Shown here: one piece after another, positions 27,208-35,954 of the stretch
How the letters are laid out: each line of letters begins with the position of its first letter
How positions within the stretch are numbered: position 1 is the first letter of the stretch
Assembly: GCA_017551545.1 (NCBI GenBank)
Contig: JAFZLJ010000092.1
Location: 1-56,770 of the forward strand
Direction: 5' to 3'
Source of the DNA: Treponema sp.
GTDB lineage: Bacteria > Spirochaetota > Spirochaetia > Treponematales > Treponemataceae
Length of the DNA stretch: 56,770 bases
Made by a program: the position numbers and the translations under genes
The notes under the pieces: generated by a model
Databases searched by the model: none
What the model saw: the letters and a program-made list of their open reading frames with translations, nothing else
Told to the model about the DNA's origin: nothing

Positions 27208-28416
27208 ATGTTTAAAAAATCATTATTATCTATTTTTATCTTTTTTCCTTTTTTTCTTTTCGCTCAAACGACTTCTTTAGCTTACTCCGGCTCCGAAAAC
27301 TACATTCTAACAGAACGTACAGATTTACGGCGGTATGATAACAATAAATATATTGGTTTAATGAGCCGTGAGGTAAAATCTTTTATTGTGCCTTCTTATG
27401 TAGATGGGCGCAGGGTTTATGAAGGGGACTTTTATGTAGAGCAGGATACTAAGCATGCGGCAATGGCGCTTGATGAAGGGATTCATGATGCTATAGTTTC
27501 TGTGTTTGCAATCGATGAAGAAGGTACCTTCAGCATGCTTGAAGATAACGGATATCCTTCGTTCAGAAGCTTTCCGGCTTATCCTCAAAAAGAACTTGAA
27601 AAAGGAGAAAGCTGGACTGCAACTTCTGAACGCGCTGTAGATCCTAGGGCAGACGGAACAATTACCAGAATGCCTATTTATGTTCAGTACACTTATACTA
27701 CGGACCAGGTTTTCAATGGGCGCGAGGTTTATATTATTAAAGCTCAATGGGCTACACGCTACGGAACAAATACAAAATATATAGATTTAGACGGCGACCC
27801 TGATTTAGCATCTGCAATAGGTAAGCACGAGGCAACTATTTATCTGGATAAGGAAACTGGAGCGGCACTTCTTATAAGAGATCAGGTTGACGAAAGCTTT
27901 ACTTACAAGTCTGGTGAAAAAATTGCTTACAAAGGAACAATTTCTCTTTTTACAGAATATCCGGCAAGTGTTAATACACAGGAGCTTATGCCTGAAATTG
28001 ACCGTCTTCTAAAAGAAGCAGATATAGATTATAAAGATACTAATGCAGGACTTATGCTCATAATTAAAGATCTTCAATTTGTTGCAAATAGTCCTGAGCT
28101 TCTTCCTGGTGAAGAAAAGCGTCTTGATCAGATTGCAGCGCTGCTTAAAAAAGTTCCGCAGAATCAGATTCTGGTAGAAGGACACACAGCCAGAGTAGGT
28201 GATGAGTCTGATGAATTAGGACTCTCTTTGGAACGTGCACACACAATTGTACGTGAACTTACAGCACGAGGTGTTCCAAAAGATCAGTTTATTACAAAAG
28301 GAAGCGGCGGTACAAAACCTGTTGCAGACAACGACACTCCGGAAGGAAGAGCAAGAAACCGACGTGTAGAAATAACGATATTAACAAACCGTACGTCATT
28401 GCGAGAAACAAAGTGA
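27208..28416 (+). CDS. OmpA-family outer membrane / peptidoglycan-binding protein
   Basis: This 402-aa exported protein has a signal peptide (about 1-20, ending LFAQ). An N-terminal beta-rich domain of about 250 residues is followed by a C-terminal OmpA-like peptidoglycan-binding domain (about 290-395) with LVEGHTARVGDE, LSLERAHTIVRELTARGV and the signature NDTPEGRARNRRVEI. It probably links outer envelope and cell wall. I reject the upstream TTG frame because it only reads the repeat. The last codons (TSLRETK) lie inside another repeat copy, so the C terminus was reshaped by that element. Confidence 0.87.
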   Translation: MFKKSLLSIFIFFPFFLFAQTTSLAYSGSENYILTERTDLRRYDNNKYIGLMSREVKSFIVPSYVDGRRVYEGDFYVEQDTKHAAMALDEGIHDAIVSVFAIDEEGTFSMLEDNGYPSFRSFPAYPQKELEKGESWTATSERAVDPRADGTITRMPIYVQYTYTTDQVFNGREVYIIKAQWATRYGTNTKYIDLDGDPDLASAIGKHEATIYLDKETGAALLIRDQVDESFTYKSGEKIAYKGTISLFTEYPASVNTQELMPEIDRLLKEADIDYKDTNAGLMLIIKDLQFVANSPELLPGEEKRLDQIAALLKKVPQNQILVEGHTARVGDESDELGLSLERAHTIVRELTARGVPKDQFITKGSGGTKPVADNDTPEGRARNRRVEITILTNRTSLRETK

Positions 28417-28461
28417 CGAAGCAATCTAGAGAATGGATTGCCACGCTGCGCTCGCAATGAC
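28394..28461. repeat. Palindromic repeat pair overlapping a stop codon
   Basis: A degenerate copy CGTCATTGCGAGAAACAAAG... and a full copy TGGATTGCCACGCTGCG... face each other. The first supplies the last seven codons and the stop of the OmpA-like gene. Confidence 0.8.
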
Positions 28462-28476
28462 ATGGGAGGAACTTTT

Positions 28477-29184
28477 ATGACCGACGAACAGAAAAACGAA
28501 TTATTTACAGATGTATTTGAAATGCTTGATATTTATAAGGAATACTCACCATTACAGGCAGACGGATCTAATAAAATCGAAAACGTAAAGCCTGCAATTG
28601 AAAGCATGATTGATTATATAATAAAAGACCCTATGGAAGCTGCAGCACTAAAGGATTGGCTTGATAATACAGATTTCTGGACAGCTCCTGCTTCTACAAA
28701 ATTTCACGGAAATTTTAAAGGCGGACTTTGCCTTCATACAATTATGGTTATTAAACAGGCACTTGAATTTGCAAAACCAGTGCTCGAAAACTTTTTTGTA
28801 AGTCCGGGAGCCGAAAAATACACAATCACTACAAAAGATATCTTTGTAAGTGCACTTGTACACGATTTTTGCAAAACAGGCTTTTATGGCGTAGAATACC
28901 GCAACACAAAAGATATTTCAGGTAATTGGGTAAAACAACCTTTCTACAAGACAAAATCAGAGAATCGAAACCTTGGACACGGTAACGAATCTGTCTTAAT
29001 GATGCTAAAAGTAATGCCATCAATGATAGATAACCGCATGGTAATGGAAGCCGTAAGCCGCCACATGGGCTTTAGTGACCTTTCAGACAGCGAAAAATAC
29101 AACTACTCAAATTTCCTCGAAAATCCACTCGTAGTCCTGCTTCAGCTGGCAGATCAGACTGCAGCACAGTGGTTTGGATGCTAG
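28477..29184 (+). CDS. HD-domain protein (putative metal-dependent phosphohydrolase)
   Basis: This 235-aa cytoplasmic protein has an HD arrangement: a histidine in GGLCLHTIMVIKQALEFA (about 85), the central pair in VHDFCKTGFYG (about 130), and further histidines in GHGNESVLM and SRHMGFSD. The substrate is unknown. The start is ATG 28477 with GGGAGGA ahead of it; the longer frame upstream reads through a repeat (PRCARND) and is not real. A repeat copy follows the stop. Confidence 0.78.
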   Translation: MTDEQKNELFTDVFEMLDIYKEYSPLQADGSNKIENVKPAIESMIDYIIKDPMEAAALKDWLDNTDFWTAPASTKFHGNFKGGLCLHTIMVIKQALEFAKPVLENFFVSPGAEKYTITTKDIFVSALVHDFCKTGFYGVEYRNTKDISGNWVKQPFYKTKSENRNLGHGNESVLMMLKVMPSMIDNRMVMEAVSRHMGFSDLSDSEKYNYSNFLENPLVVLLQLADQTAAQWFGC

Positions 29185-29190
29185 ACAGTG

Positions 29191-29219
29191 CGTCATTGCG
29201 AGCGAAGCGCGGCAATCCA
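29191..29219. repeat. Palindromic repeat (CGTCATTGCGAGCGAAGC family)
   Basis: A single 29-bp copy, CGTCATTGCGAG...GGCAATCCA, starts seven bases after the HD gene stop. It is the inverse orientation of the copy at 27168. Confidence 0.85.
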
Positions 29220-29256
29220 ATTTATTAATATTAATAAACAATAAATGTACAATTTG

Positions 29257-29342
29257 AAACCTCAGTCCTCGGAGTGGAAACAGACTGAGGACAACTTTCT
29301 CTGTTGTCCGAAGGCTGTTTTCACGGGAGAGGGCTGAGGTTT
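29257..29342. ncRNA. 86-nt three-tier hairpin, possible structured RNA
   Basis: AAACCTCAG (29257-29265) pairs with CTGAGGTTT (29334-29342). Inside it, GTGGAAACAG (29274-29283) pairs with CTGTTTTCAC (29315-29324) with one G-T pair. Inside that, GGACAAC (29289-29295) pairs with GTTGTCC (29303-29309) around a 7-nt loop. The symmetry is far beyond chance for an AT-rich gap. No good T-run follows, so it is not a standard terminator. It could be an RNA gene, a leader element of the Vor/Kor operon or a DNA repeat. Confidence 0.5.
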
Positions 29343-29406
29343 CTATATGATTGCCTTTTATGCTTTAATAATATTAAAAATATTTAATTATATTAAAGTT
29401 TTCCTA

Positions 29407-29440
29407 TTGTTTTAATTTCTATTTTAGTTTATATTATAAT
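29407..29440 (+). promoter_or_regulatory. Promoter region of the 2-oxoacid oxidoreductase operon
   Basis: TTGTTT (29407-29412) is followed after 17 bp by TATATT (29430-29435), which overlaps TATAAT (29435-29440). TTGGAG is the ribosome site just before the ATG at 29464. Confidence 0.5.
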
Positions 29441-29463
29441 TATATCAATTTTTTGGAGAAATT

Positions 29464-29676
29464 ATGGCTAAAGGTAGACCTTTAATCAATTCGGAACGCT
29501 GCAAAGGCTGCGAGCTATGCATCCGCGTTTGTCCTAAAAAAATCCTTGAAATGTCAAAAGAAACAAATAGTCAGGGTGTTCATTATCCTGTTTGTATTGA
29601 TGAGGCAAATTGTATTGCCTGCGCTTTCTGTGCAACTATGTGTCCTGATTGCGTAATTGAAATTGAGGCAGAGTAG
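29464..29676 (+). CDS. 2-oxoacid:ferredoxin oxidoreductase, delta (ferredoxin) subunit
   Basis: This 70-aa protein has two 4Fe-4S motifs: CKGCELCIRVCP (about 18-29) and CIACAFCATMCP (about 50-61). It passes electrons from the TPP active site to external ferredoxin. It is the first of four genes in the order delta-alpha-beta-gamma, with short gaps or overlaps, typical of VorDBAC/KorDABC complexes. Confidence 0.93.
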   Translation: MAKGRPLINSERCKGCELCIRVCPKKILEMSKETNSQGVHYPVCIDEANCIACAFCATMCPDCVIEIEAE

Positions 29677-29678
29677 AT

Positions 29679-30737
29679 ATGAGTAAGAAAGTTTTAATGA
29701 AAGGTAACGAAGCAATCGGTGAAGCAGCTATTCGTGCAGGTTGTCGCTATTATTTTGCTTATCCAATTACTCCACAAAATGAAATTCCGGCTTATATGGC
29801 AAAACGCCTCCCCGAAGAAAAGGGCTGCTTTTTACAGGCAGAAAGTGAGCTTGCCGCTATAAATATGGTTATGGGTGCCAGTGCCGCAGGTGCTCGCGCA
29901 ATGACTTCTTCATCTTCACCAGGAATCTCGCTTAAGCAGGAAGGTATTTCTTATCTTTCTGGTGCACAGCTTCCGGCAGTTATTGTAAACATGATGCGTG
30001 GTGGTCCTGGTCTTGGAAACATCAGTGGTGCTCAAGGAGACTACTTCCAGGCAACACGTGGTGGCGGTAACGGAGACTATCATGTTGTAGTTATTGCCCC
30101 TGGTACTGTTCAGGAAATGGCTGACTGTACTGTAAAGGCGTTTGAAATTGCAGATAAATATCGTGTAGTTTGTATGATTTTGGGAGACGGATATCTTGGA
30201 CAGATGAGTGAACCATGTATCGTTCCTGAATATGTTACAAAGTTCCCTCCAAAACCTTGGGCACTTACAGGACGTACTTCAGACCGCGAAAATAACATTG
30301 CTCTTTCACTTCGCCTTAATGGTGATGACTATGATTTGAACAAGCATACAAAAGAACTTTTTGAAAATTACGATAACATTCAGACTAACGAAACAATGAG
30401 TGAAACATACATGTGCGATGATGCAGATGTAGTTCTTACAGGTTATGGTACTGCAGCCCGTGTTTGTAAAAAGGCAGTTAAGATGCTCCGCGAACAGGGA
30501 ATCAAGGCAGGACTTTTCAGACCAATTACACTCTGGCCATTCCCACAGAAAGAGCTTGAAGCAGCTTGTGCTAAGGCAAAGAAAATCCTTACTGTAGAAA
30601 TGTCTATGGGACAAATGGTTCAGGATGTAAAGCTTTACAGCGGACACAAGGTTAGTGATGTTGAATTCTACGGCGAACCTGGTGGAATTATTCCTAAAGT
30701 AGATGCAATTATTGAGAAGGTAAAAAGCTATGTCTAA
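29679..30737 (+). CDS. vorB: 2-oxoacid:ferredoxin oxidoreductase, alpha subunit (VorB/KorA type)
   Basis: This 352-aa subunit binds substrate and part of the TPP pocket. It shows the family start MKGNEAIGEAAIRAGCRYYFAYPITPQNE (split over about 6-35), the FLQAESELAAINMV segment and TSSSSPGISLKQEG. Length and sequence fit the VorB/KorA class, which oxidises branched-chain 2-oxoacids or 2-oxoglutarate to the acyl-CoA. The exact substrate cannot be decided here. It is one cytoplasmic complex with its three neighbours and overlaps the beta gene by 8 bp. Confidence 0.92.
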   Translation: MSKKVLMKGNEAIGEAAIRAGCRYYFAYPITPQNEIPAYMAKRLPEEKGCFLQAESELAAINMVMGASAAGARAMTSSSSPGISLKQEGISYLSGAQLPAVIVNMMRGGPGLGNISGAQGDYFQATRGGGNGDYHVVVIAPGTVQEMADCTVKAFEIADKYRVVCMILGDGYLGQMSEPCIVPEYVTKFPPKPWALTGRTSDRENNIALSLRLNGDDYDLNKHTKELFENYDNIQTNETMSETYMCDDADVVLTGYGTAARVCKKAVKMLREQGIKAGLFRPITLWPFPQKELEAACAKAKKILTVEMSMGQMVQDVKLYSGHKVSDVEFYGEPGGIIPKVDAIIEKVKSYV

Positions 30738-31518
30738 GAAATATGAATTTCCTAAATCAATGAAGGATAATAAGACTCACTACTGTGGTGGCTGCGGACA
30801 CGGAATTGTTCATAAGCTCATTGCACAGGTAATTGATGAATTGAATATCCAGAGCGATGTCCTTCTTGTAGCACCGGTTGGTTGTGCAGTTTATGCCTAC
30901 AATTATATAAACGTAGATTCATGTGAAGCAGCTCATGGTCGTGCACCTGCAGTTGCAACTGGTATGAAGCGCGTTCATCCGGACAAGGTTGTAATCAGCT
31001 ACCAGGGTGACGGTGACCTTCTTGCAATTGGTATGGGTGAAACAGTTCACGCTGCAAACCGTGGTGAAAACATTACAGTAATCTTTATCAACAACGCAAT
31101 ATACGGAATGACTGGTGGTCAGATGGCTCCAACTTCTCTTGTTGGTCAGGTAACAAAGACTTCACCATACGGCCGCGATGCAAATGATGTAGGATATCCA
31201 ATCCGTGCCTGCGAACTTTTGAACACACTTGTTGAACCAAAATATATTGAGCGCTGTGCAGTTTATGATGTAAAGCATATTAATCAGACAAAGGCTGCAA
31301 TTAAAAAGGCACTTACTTACCAGAAGGAAGGAAAGGGCTACAGCTTTGTAGAAGTTCTTTCTATGTGTCCTACAAACTGGGGCGTTGCTCCAACTGTTGC
31401 TGCTGACTGGGTTAAGGATCAGATGGAACCTTATTATCCGCTTGGAGTTTTCCGCGATGTACCGGCTGGTAATACTCCGGATGCAGCAAAACCTGTTGCA
31501 GGTGTAGTAGTAAAGTAG
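30730..31518 (+). CDS. 2-oxoacid:ferredoxin oxidoreductase, beta (TPP-binding) subunit
   Basis: This 262-aa protein has the early cysteine motif HYCGGCGHG (about 17) and the TPP/magnesium motif YQGDGDLLAIG...NN (about 95-125: GDGD and NNAIYGMTGGQ). It is the catalytic partner of the preceding alpha subunit. The gene overlaps alpha by 8 bp and is followed by gamma after 18 bp. Confidence 0.93.
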   Translation: MSKKYEFPKSMKDNKTHYCGGCGHGIVHKLIAQVIDELNIQSDVLLVAPVGCAVYAYNYINVDSCEAAHGRAPAVATGMKRVHPDKVVISYQGDGDLLAIGMGETVHAANRGENITVIFINNAIYGMTGGQMAPTSLVGQVTKTSPYGRDANDVGYPIRACELLNTLVEPKYIERCAVYDVKHINQTKAAIKKALTYQKEGKGYSFVEVLSMCPTNWGVAPTVAADWVKDQMEPYYPLGVFRDVPAGNTPDAAKPVAGVVVK

Positions 31519-31536
31519 GGTGCAGGAGGAATTGAT

Positions 31537-32088
31537 ATGACAACAGAAATAATTTTTGCAGGCTTTGGCGGACAGGGTGTTATCCTTGCCGGAAAAATTT
31601 TGACTCTTGCAGGAATGAGCGAAGATAAGTTTGTTTCTCATATTCCTTCATACGGTGCCGAAATGCGCGGTGGTACTGCCAACTGTTCAGTTATCGTAAG
31701 TGATGAAGAAGTTGCTTCTCCTGTAATCGAAAATCCTGATGTAGTAGTTGCCTTGAACAAACCAAGTATGACAAAGTTTGAACCTCTTTTGAAAAAGGGC
31801 GGACTTTTGATTTACAATTCAAGCCTGATTGATATTGAGCCTACACGCAAGGATATCCGTGTGCTTGCACTTCCTTGTAACGAAATGGCAGAAGAAACAA
31901 AGAACCCGCGTGGTGCAAACATGGTAGTTCTTGGTTGTCTAGCAAAAGTAATTCCAGGAATGATCAGCGGTCCTAAGCCGTTTGAGTTTGCCCTTGATGA
32001 AGCAATCAGCGAAAGAAATAAGAAGTTTAATCCGATTAATATTGCTACTATTGAAGCTGCGTATAACAAAGAATACGAAATCAAGTAA
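31537..32088 (+). CDS. 2-oxoacid:ferredoxin oxidoreductase, gamma subunit
   Basis: This 183-aa protein starts with the family signature GFGGQGVILAGKIL (about 8-21), followed by SYGAEMRGGTANCSVIVSD (about 38-56). It completes the four-subunit enzyme. CAGGAGG lies before the ATG. A cluster of palindromic repeats separates it from the XRE-cupin regulator. Confidence 0.93.
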   Translation: MTTEIIFAGFGGQGVILAGKILTLAGMSEDKFVSHIPSYGAEMRGGTANCSVIVSDEEVASPVIENPDVVVALNKPSMTKFEPLLKKGGLLIYNSSLIDIEPTRKDIRVLALPCNEMAEETKNPRGANMVVLGCLAKVIPGMISGPKPFEFALDEAISERNKKFNPINIATIEAAYNKEYEIK

Positions 32089-32090
32089 GA

Positions 32091-32173
32091 GATTGTCGGG
32101 TCAAGCCCGACAATGACATTATGCCAAGCCCGACAATGACATTGTGTCATTCCCGCGCTTGACGCGGGAATCT
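32091..32173. repeat. Tandem palindromic repeats (GTCGGG...CCCGAC and CCCGCG...CGCGGG)
   Basis: Three neighbouring elements lie here: GATTGTCGGGTCAAGCCCGAC, a half copy CCAAGCCCGACAATGAC, and TCATTCCCGCGCTTGACGCGGG. They share the TCATT and AATCT end motifs with the GGATTGCCACG family but have different stem sequences. Confidence 0.8.
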
Positions 32174-32189
32174 CAAATAAGGAGAAATT

Positions 32190-32765
32190 ATGAGTGAAAA
32201 AAATAAAATTGGTGCAAAGGTAAAGCTTGTACGCGAAAACCGCAAGCTCAGTATAGAAGACGTTAGTGAACGTACAAATCTTAGCGTTGAACAGATTTCA
32301 AGCATTGAAGACGGAAGTCTTGTTCCAAACCTGACTCCGCTTATTAAGATTGCTCGTGTACTTGGTGTTCGTCTTGGAACCTTCATGGACGATGATGAAA
32401 ATCTTGGTCCTGTAGTTTCACGCGCTCAGGATAAAAAAGAAGTAACACGCTTCAGCGACAGAGGAAACGCAATCAACTCTGACCTCGACTTCTACACACT
32501 TGCCAAAGATAAGGCCGGCCGACACATGGACCCATTCGTAATTGATATCTTCCCAAGCTCAGAAGAAGAAATCAAAACTTCAACCCACGAAGGCGAAGAG
32601 TTCATTTATGTTCTTGAAGGTCAAGTAGAAATCATCTACGGAAAAGACAAGTATCTTCTGGACAAAGGTGATTCAATTTATTACGAATCAATTGTTGCTC
32701 ATCATGTTCATAGTTATGGTGAAAATAACGCAAAAATTCTGGCAGTAGTATACACTCCTGCATAA
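32190..32765 (+). CDS. XRE-family regulator with C-terminal cupin domain
   Basis: This 191-aa protein has an N-terminal helix-turn-helix (about 8-62: VKLVRENRKLSIEDVSERTNL, VEQISSIEDG) and a C-terminal cupin_2 barrel (about 115-188: HEGEEFIYVLEGQVEI, HHVHSYG). Such proteins sense a small ligand in the cupin and control nearby metabolic genes. Placement directly after the oxidoreductase operon suggests it regulates that operon or the acyl-CoA synthetase at 37208. AAGGAG precedes the ATG. Confidence 0.9.
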   Translation: MSEKNKIGAKVKLVRENRKLSIEDVSERTNLSVEQISSIEDGSLVPNLTPLIKIARVLGVRLGTFMDDDENLGPVVSRAQDKKEVTRFSDRGNAINSDLDFYTLAKDKAGRHMDPFVIDIFPSSEEEIKTSTHEGEEFIYVLEGQVEIIYGKDKYLLDKGDSIYYESIVAHHVHSYGENNAKILAVVYTPA

Positions 32766-32769
32766 TTTC

Positions 32770-32842
32770 TGGATTACCACGTCGCTTCGCTCCTCGTAAT
32801 GACAATAAAGCCTCGTCATTGCGAGCGAAGCGTGGCAATCCA
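32770..32842. repeat. Inverted pair of GGATTGCCACG-family repeats
   Basis: Copies TGGATTACCACG... and CGTCATTGCGAGC...GGCAATCCA face each other between two convergent genes, leaving only 2 bp to the next stop codon. The arrangement can fold into a long stem and may end transcription from both sides. Confidence 0.85.
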
Positions 32843-32844
32843 CA

Positions 32845-35800
32845 TTACTTGTTCAAACTTTCTTCCAGTAATTTAAACTCCGAAATATCTTCAAACAGAA
32901 TATAAACAACATAAGTCCGCATATTTGTATTAATCTGCCACAGGTGTGCCCTTATGTGTTTTACATCATGGTTTGTAAGATTGTGAATACGCACTTCGCA
33001 TTTAACTTCATCTTTTGTCTGGCCAGCTTCTTCAAAGGCTTTTTTGAGCGCCTTTCCGTTTACAGATTGTGTAAAGCGCGAGAATAGATTATTAATAACA
33101 TCAAAAGGCCTGTCGGCAACACCAAAGAGTTCCTTTGCCTTTGTATTAGTACGCAGAATTGTTGTACGTGCCTTTCCCGGGTTATATTCTACAATGAGTG
33201 CAGCTCCAACAAAATTATCAAAAATATAAGATTCCTGAGTTGTAGGATTTATAAAGCGGGCAATATCAAACTGACCTTTCTGCTGCATCTGTTCAGATTT
33301 TATTTCGAATTGTTTATCTTTTTCTTTCAGAATCTGGATAAAGGCATCTTCCGGCATTGGTTTTGCAAACAGGAAGCCTTGAATAATATCGCAGCCAATA
33401 CTCTTAAGGAATTGTACCTGCTCAGGAATTTCAACACCTTCGGCAACAGTTATATACTTAAGCTTTTGAGCCATGTGAATAACCGAGCTTATAATTGTAC
33501 CACCACGATTAGATTCAGGTGAATTCAAACTTTCAATAGAAAAAGCATTGTTAGTCAAAAATCCCATATCAAGCTTAATGATATCAATTGGAATATCTTT
33601 AAGTGAATTGAGCGAAGAATAGCCGCTGCCAAAATCATCCATTGCAATCTTAAAACCAAGACTACGAATCTGATTAATTCGCTGCAAGAAGTTTCCTTCG
33701 TCTCCGATGTAGGCACTTTCTGTAATTTCAAAGTGTACAAGCTCAGGAGGGATTTTATATTCATCCTTCAGATATTTGATTGTGTAATAAATTCCTTCTG
33801 ATTCAAGACTAACGCGCGAAATATTTATAGAAATTGGAACCGGATCATAACCTTCATCAATCCAGCGGCGGAGCATACTGAAAGCCTTACGCCAGATTTC
33901 CTTATCCAAATATCGTATGAACCCATTTTTTTCTGTTACCGGAATAAAAATAGACGGAGAAATAATCTGACCTTCTTTGTTTATCCAGCGGCATAATGCT
34001 TCGGCTCCAACAAGTTTATTCGAAGAAGTAGAAAACTGCGGCTGGAACCAGAGTACAAACTCATTATTATCCAGGGCAGATTTCATAAGAGTAGAAAGCT
34101 TAGCTTCTTCGTGCTGCTTTTGTTTAAGGCTTTGCGTAAATGCACTATAAGTGTTTTCCTGTTGTGTAACACGCAGATCCATTGCAAGAATTGCAGAGTT
34201 GATCATATTCATTACATTGTGATCATCTTCATCTGTATTTTCCTGCATGCTGTAAAAGCCAAAGCGCATTGTAATAGGGTAGTTAATGCCAAGTCCTGTA
34301 CAGTCGAACGATTTTAAGTTCATGATTTTCTGAACATTTTCGATTGTTTCTTCAATAAAGAAAGCAAACTGACCACTTGTAATTCGTGCATACCAGGCAT
34401 TATCCCCAAGTACTTCTTTAAGTTTGGCACTTATTGTTCTTAATACCGCATCACCAATATCACTTCCATAAAGCTCATTGATAACTTTGTATTTATTAAT
34501 ATCGCCGCAATAAAGTCTGTATTTTTTGTCAGGATTCTGTTCAATTACCTGTGTAACTTTTTCTATAAATGCCTCACGGTTTGGACAGTTAGCAACTGTA
34601 TCTGTATAAAGTCTGTGACGCATTTCATCATTCATATAATGAATACAGTTTTCTTTTTTTGTATAAGAATAGGCAATAGCCGTAGCCATGTTCTTACAGG
34701 TTTTAAAGCCACACATTCCACAGTCAATATGACGTTTTTCTTCTTTTGTTTTAAGCATTGAATTAAAAATGTCATCATAAACTGAATCGGAAATATGATA
34801 AGGCTGAATATATCGTTCTGTAAATCCGCGTTTAAAATCATTAAAATCAAAATCTTTAAAACATTCAAAAAGATTATTTGTTGATTCAATGTAATTTATT
34901 GTAGCGTCACCAAAGCCGTCAAAATACTCTTTGAAATCATCTAAGAAGCGCGAATAGTTTTCACCTTCCTTGTAGCAGCTTGTTTCGGTTCCTGGTCCTT
35001 CAAAACATCCTTTTGTACAGGCATAAACTTCGGCAAGCAACGGCTGAAGATTATCATACTCATTATTTGTATACATTAAAATACGTTTGAAGGTTGGATC
35101 TCCGGCGCCACTGTGAACCATGCTGATATCTTTTACAGAGAAAAAGCGTGAAATCATTGTTTTGTAAAAACCGGTTCTTATTACAAAACGTCCGAATCCA
35201 ATAGGCTTAATATCTGAATGATAAGGTTCAACATTTGAAAAATCTTTATCTTTTATTTTATCCCACAAATGATGGAAGGTAAGGTTATAATTAATATTTT
35301 CGTTTGTATTTTTTGAACTGATTTCATCTTTCTTTGCAATACAAGGTCCAAGGTAGGCAATTTTATTTGTATCGTTAAGATATTTATGAGCATAAATTGC
35401 AGTACAAAGCGGGCCTGACTGTACAGGTATAACCTTATCAATAAGCTGAGGATATTTCATTTCAACAACGTTAATGAATGCCGGACAGTTATTTACAACA
35501 AATGCTTTTTCTTTTGCAGGTTTGTTATAATTATCTTTAAGATATTTTACAGTTGCCCATACAGAAATTTCAGAACCAAAGCTGCTGTCGTAAATCTTAT
35601 TAATTCCCAGAGTTTTTAAATATCCGGTGATTTTATCTGCTTTTTCACCAAAGGTATAATAAAAACTTGGATCAACAACAAGCGAAATCTTTTCACCGTT
35701 TTTAAGATCATCAAAAAACTGATCAATATCATCAAGATACTCACGGGCATTGTGAATACAAAGAGCAATACATTTTCCACAGTGATTACATTTGTCTGAA

Positions 35801-35934
35801 TCGATTGCAGTAAATTTTTTACCGTTTCTTGTAGAAGAAATATTGGCACCCATTATTGAACATTGTGAAAAACAATAATTACAGCCAATACAGTTGTCAT
35901 TAGTAATTAAGATACCATTGTTATATCTGAACAT
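32845..35934 (-). CDS. Hydrogenase-like sensor fused to GGDEF, EAL and PAS-like domains
   Basis: A 1029-aa signalling protein. Order: two 4Fe-4S motifs (CIGCNYCFSQC, CNHCGKCIALC; about 18-60), an [FeFe]-hydrogenase H-cluster-type domain (about 80-370), a 4Fe-4S domain CGMCGFKTC (about 405), GGDEF (about 440-590), EAL (about 620-870) and a PAS-like end (about 900-1020). All four H-cluster cysteines are there (NCPAF, GPCIAKKDE, ACTKGC), but the proton-relay cysteine of TSCCP is Asn. GGDEF is degenerate (TSGQF); EAL motifs are intact (EALCRW, DDFGSG, KLD). Likely a redox- or hydrogen-sensing c-di-GMP phosphodiesterase. The FIST gene lies 20 bp upstream. Confidence 0.87.
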   Translation of the reverse strand: MFRYNNGILITNDNCIGCNYCFSQCSIMGANISSTRNGKKFTAIDSDKCNHCGKCIALCIHNAREYLDDIDQFFDDLKNGEKISLVVDPSFYYTFGEKADKITGYLKTLGINKIYDSSFGSEISVWATVKYLKDNYNKPAKEKAFVVNNCPAFINVVEMKYPQLIDKVIPVQSGPLCTAIYAHKYLNDTNKIAYLGPCIAKKDEISSKNTNENINYNLTFHHLWDKIKDKDFSNVEPYHSDIKPIGFGRFVIRTGFYKTMISRFFSVKDISMVHSGAGDPTFKRILMYTNNEYDNLQPLLAEVYACTKGCFEGPGTETSCYKEGENYSRFLDDFKEYFDGFGDATINYIESTNNLFECFKDFDFNDFKRGFTERYIQPYHISDSVYDDIFNSMLKTKEEKRHIDCGMCGFKTCKNMATAIAYSYTKKENCIHYMNDEMRHRLYTDTVANCPNREAFIEKVTQVIEQNPDKKYRLYCGDINKYKVINELYGSDIGDAVLRTISAKLKEVLGDNAWYARITSGQFAFFIEETIENVQKIMNLKSFDCTGLGINYPITMRFGFYSMQENTDEDDHNVMNMINSAILAMDLRVTQQENTYSAFTQSLKQKQHEEAKLSTLMKSALDNNEFVLWFQPQFSTSSNKLVGAEALCRWINKEGQIISPSIFIPVTEKNGFIRYLDKEIWRKAFSMLRRWIDEGYDPVPISINISRVSLESEGIYYTIKYLKDEYKIPPELVHFEITESAYIGDEGNFLQRINQIRSLGFKIAMDDFGSGYSSLNSLKDIPIDIIKLDMGFLTNNAFSIESLNSPESNRGGTIISSVIHMAQKLKYITVAEGVEIPEQVQFLKSIGCDIIQGFLFAKPMPEDAFIQILKEKDKQFEIKSEQMQQKGQFDIARFINPTTQESYIFDNFVGAALIVEYNPGKARTTILRTNTKAKELFGVADRPFDVINNLFSRFTQSVNGKALKKAFEEAGQTKDEVKCEVRIHNLTNHDVKHIRAHLWQINTNMRTYVVYILFEDISEFKLLEESLNK

Positions 35935-35954
35935 TCAGGATTCTCCGTGGTTGA

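Noticed and set aside
28438..28476. Longer start for the HD-domain gene (frame beginning PRCARND)
   Set aside because: This is again a repeat in frame. ATG 28477 has GGGAGGA directly ahead.
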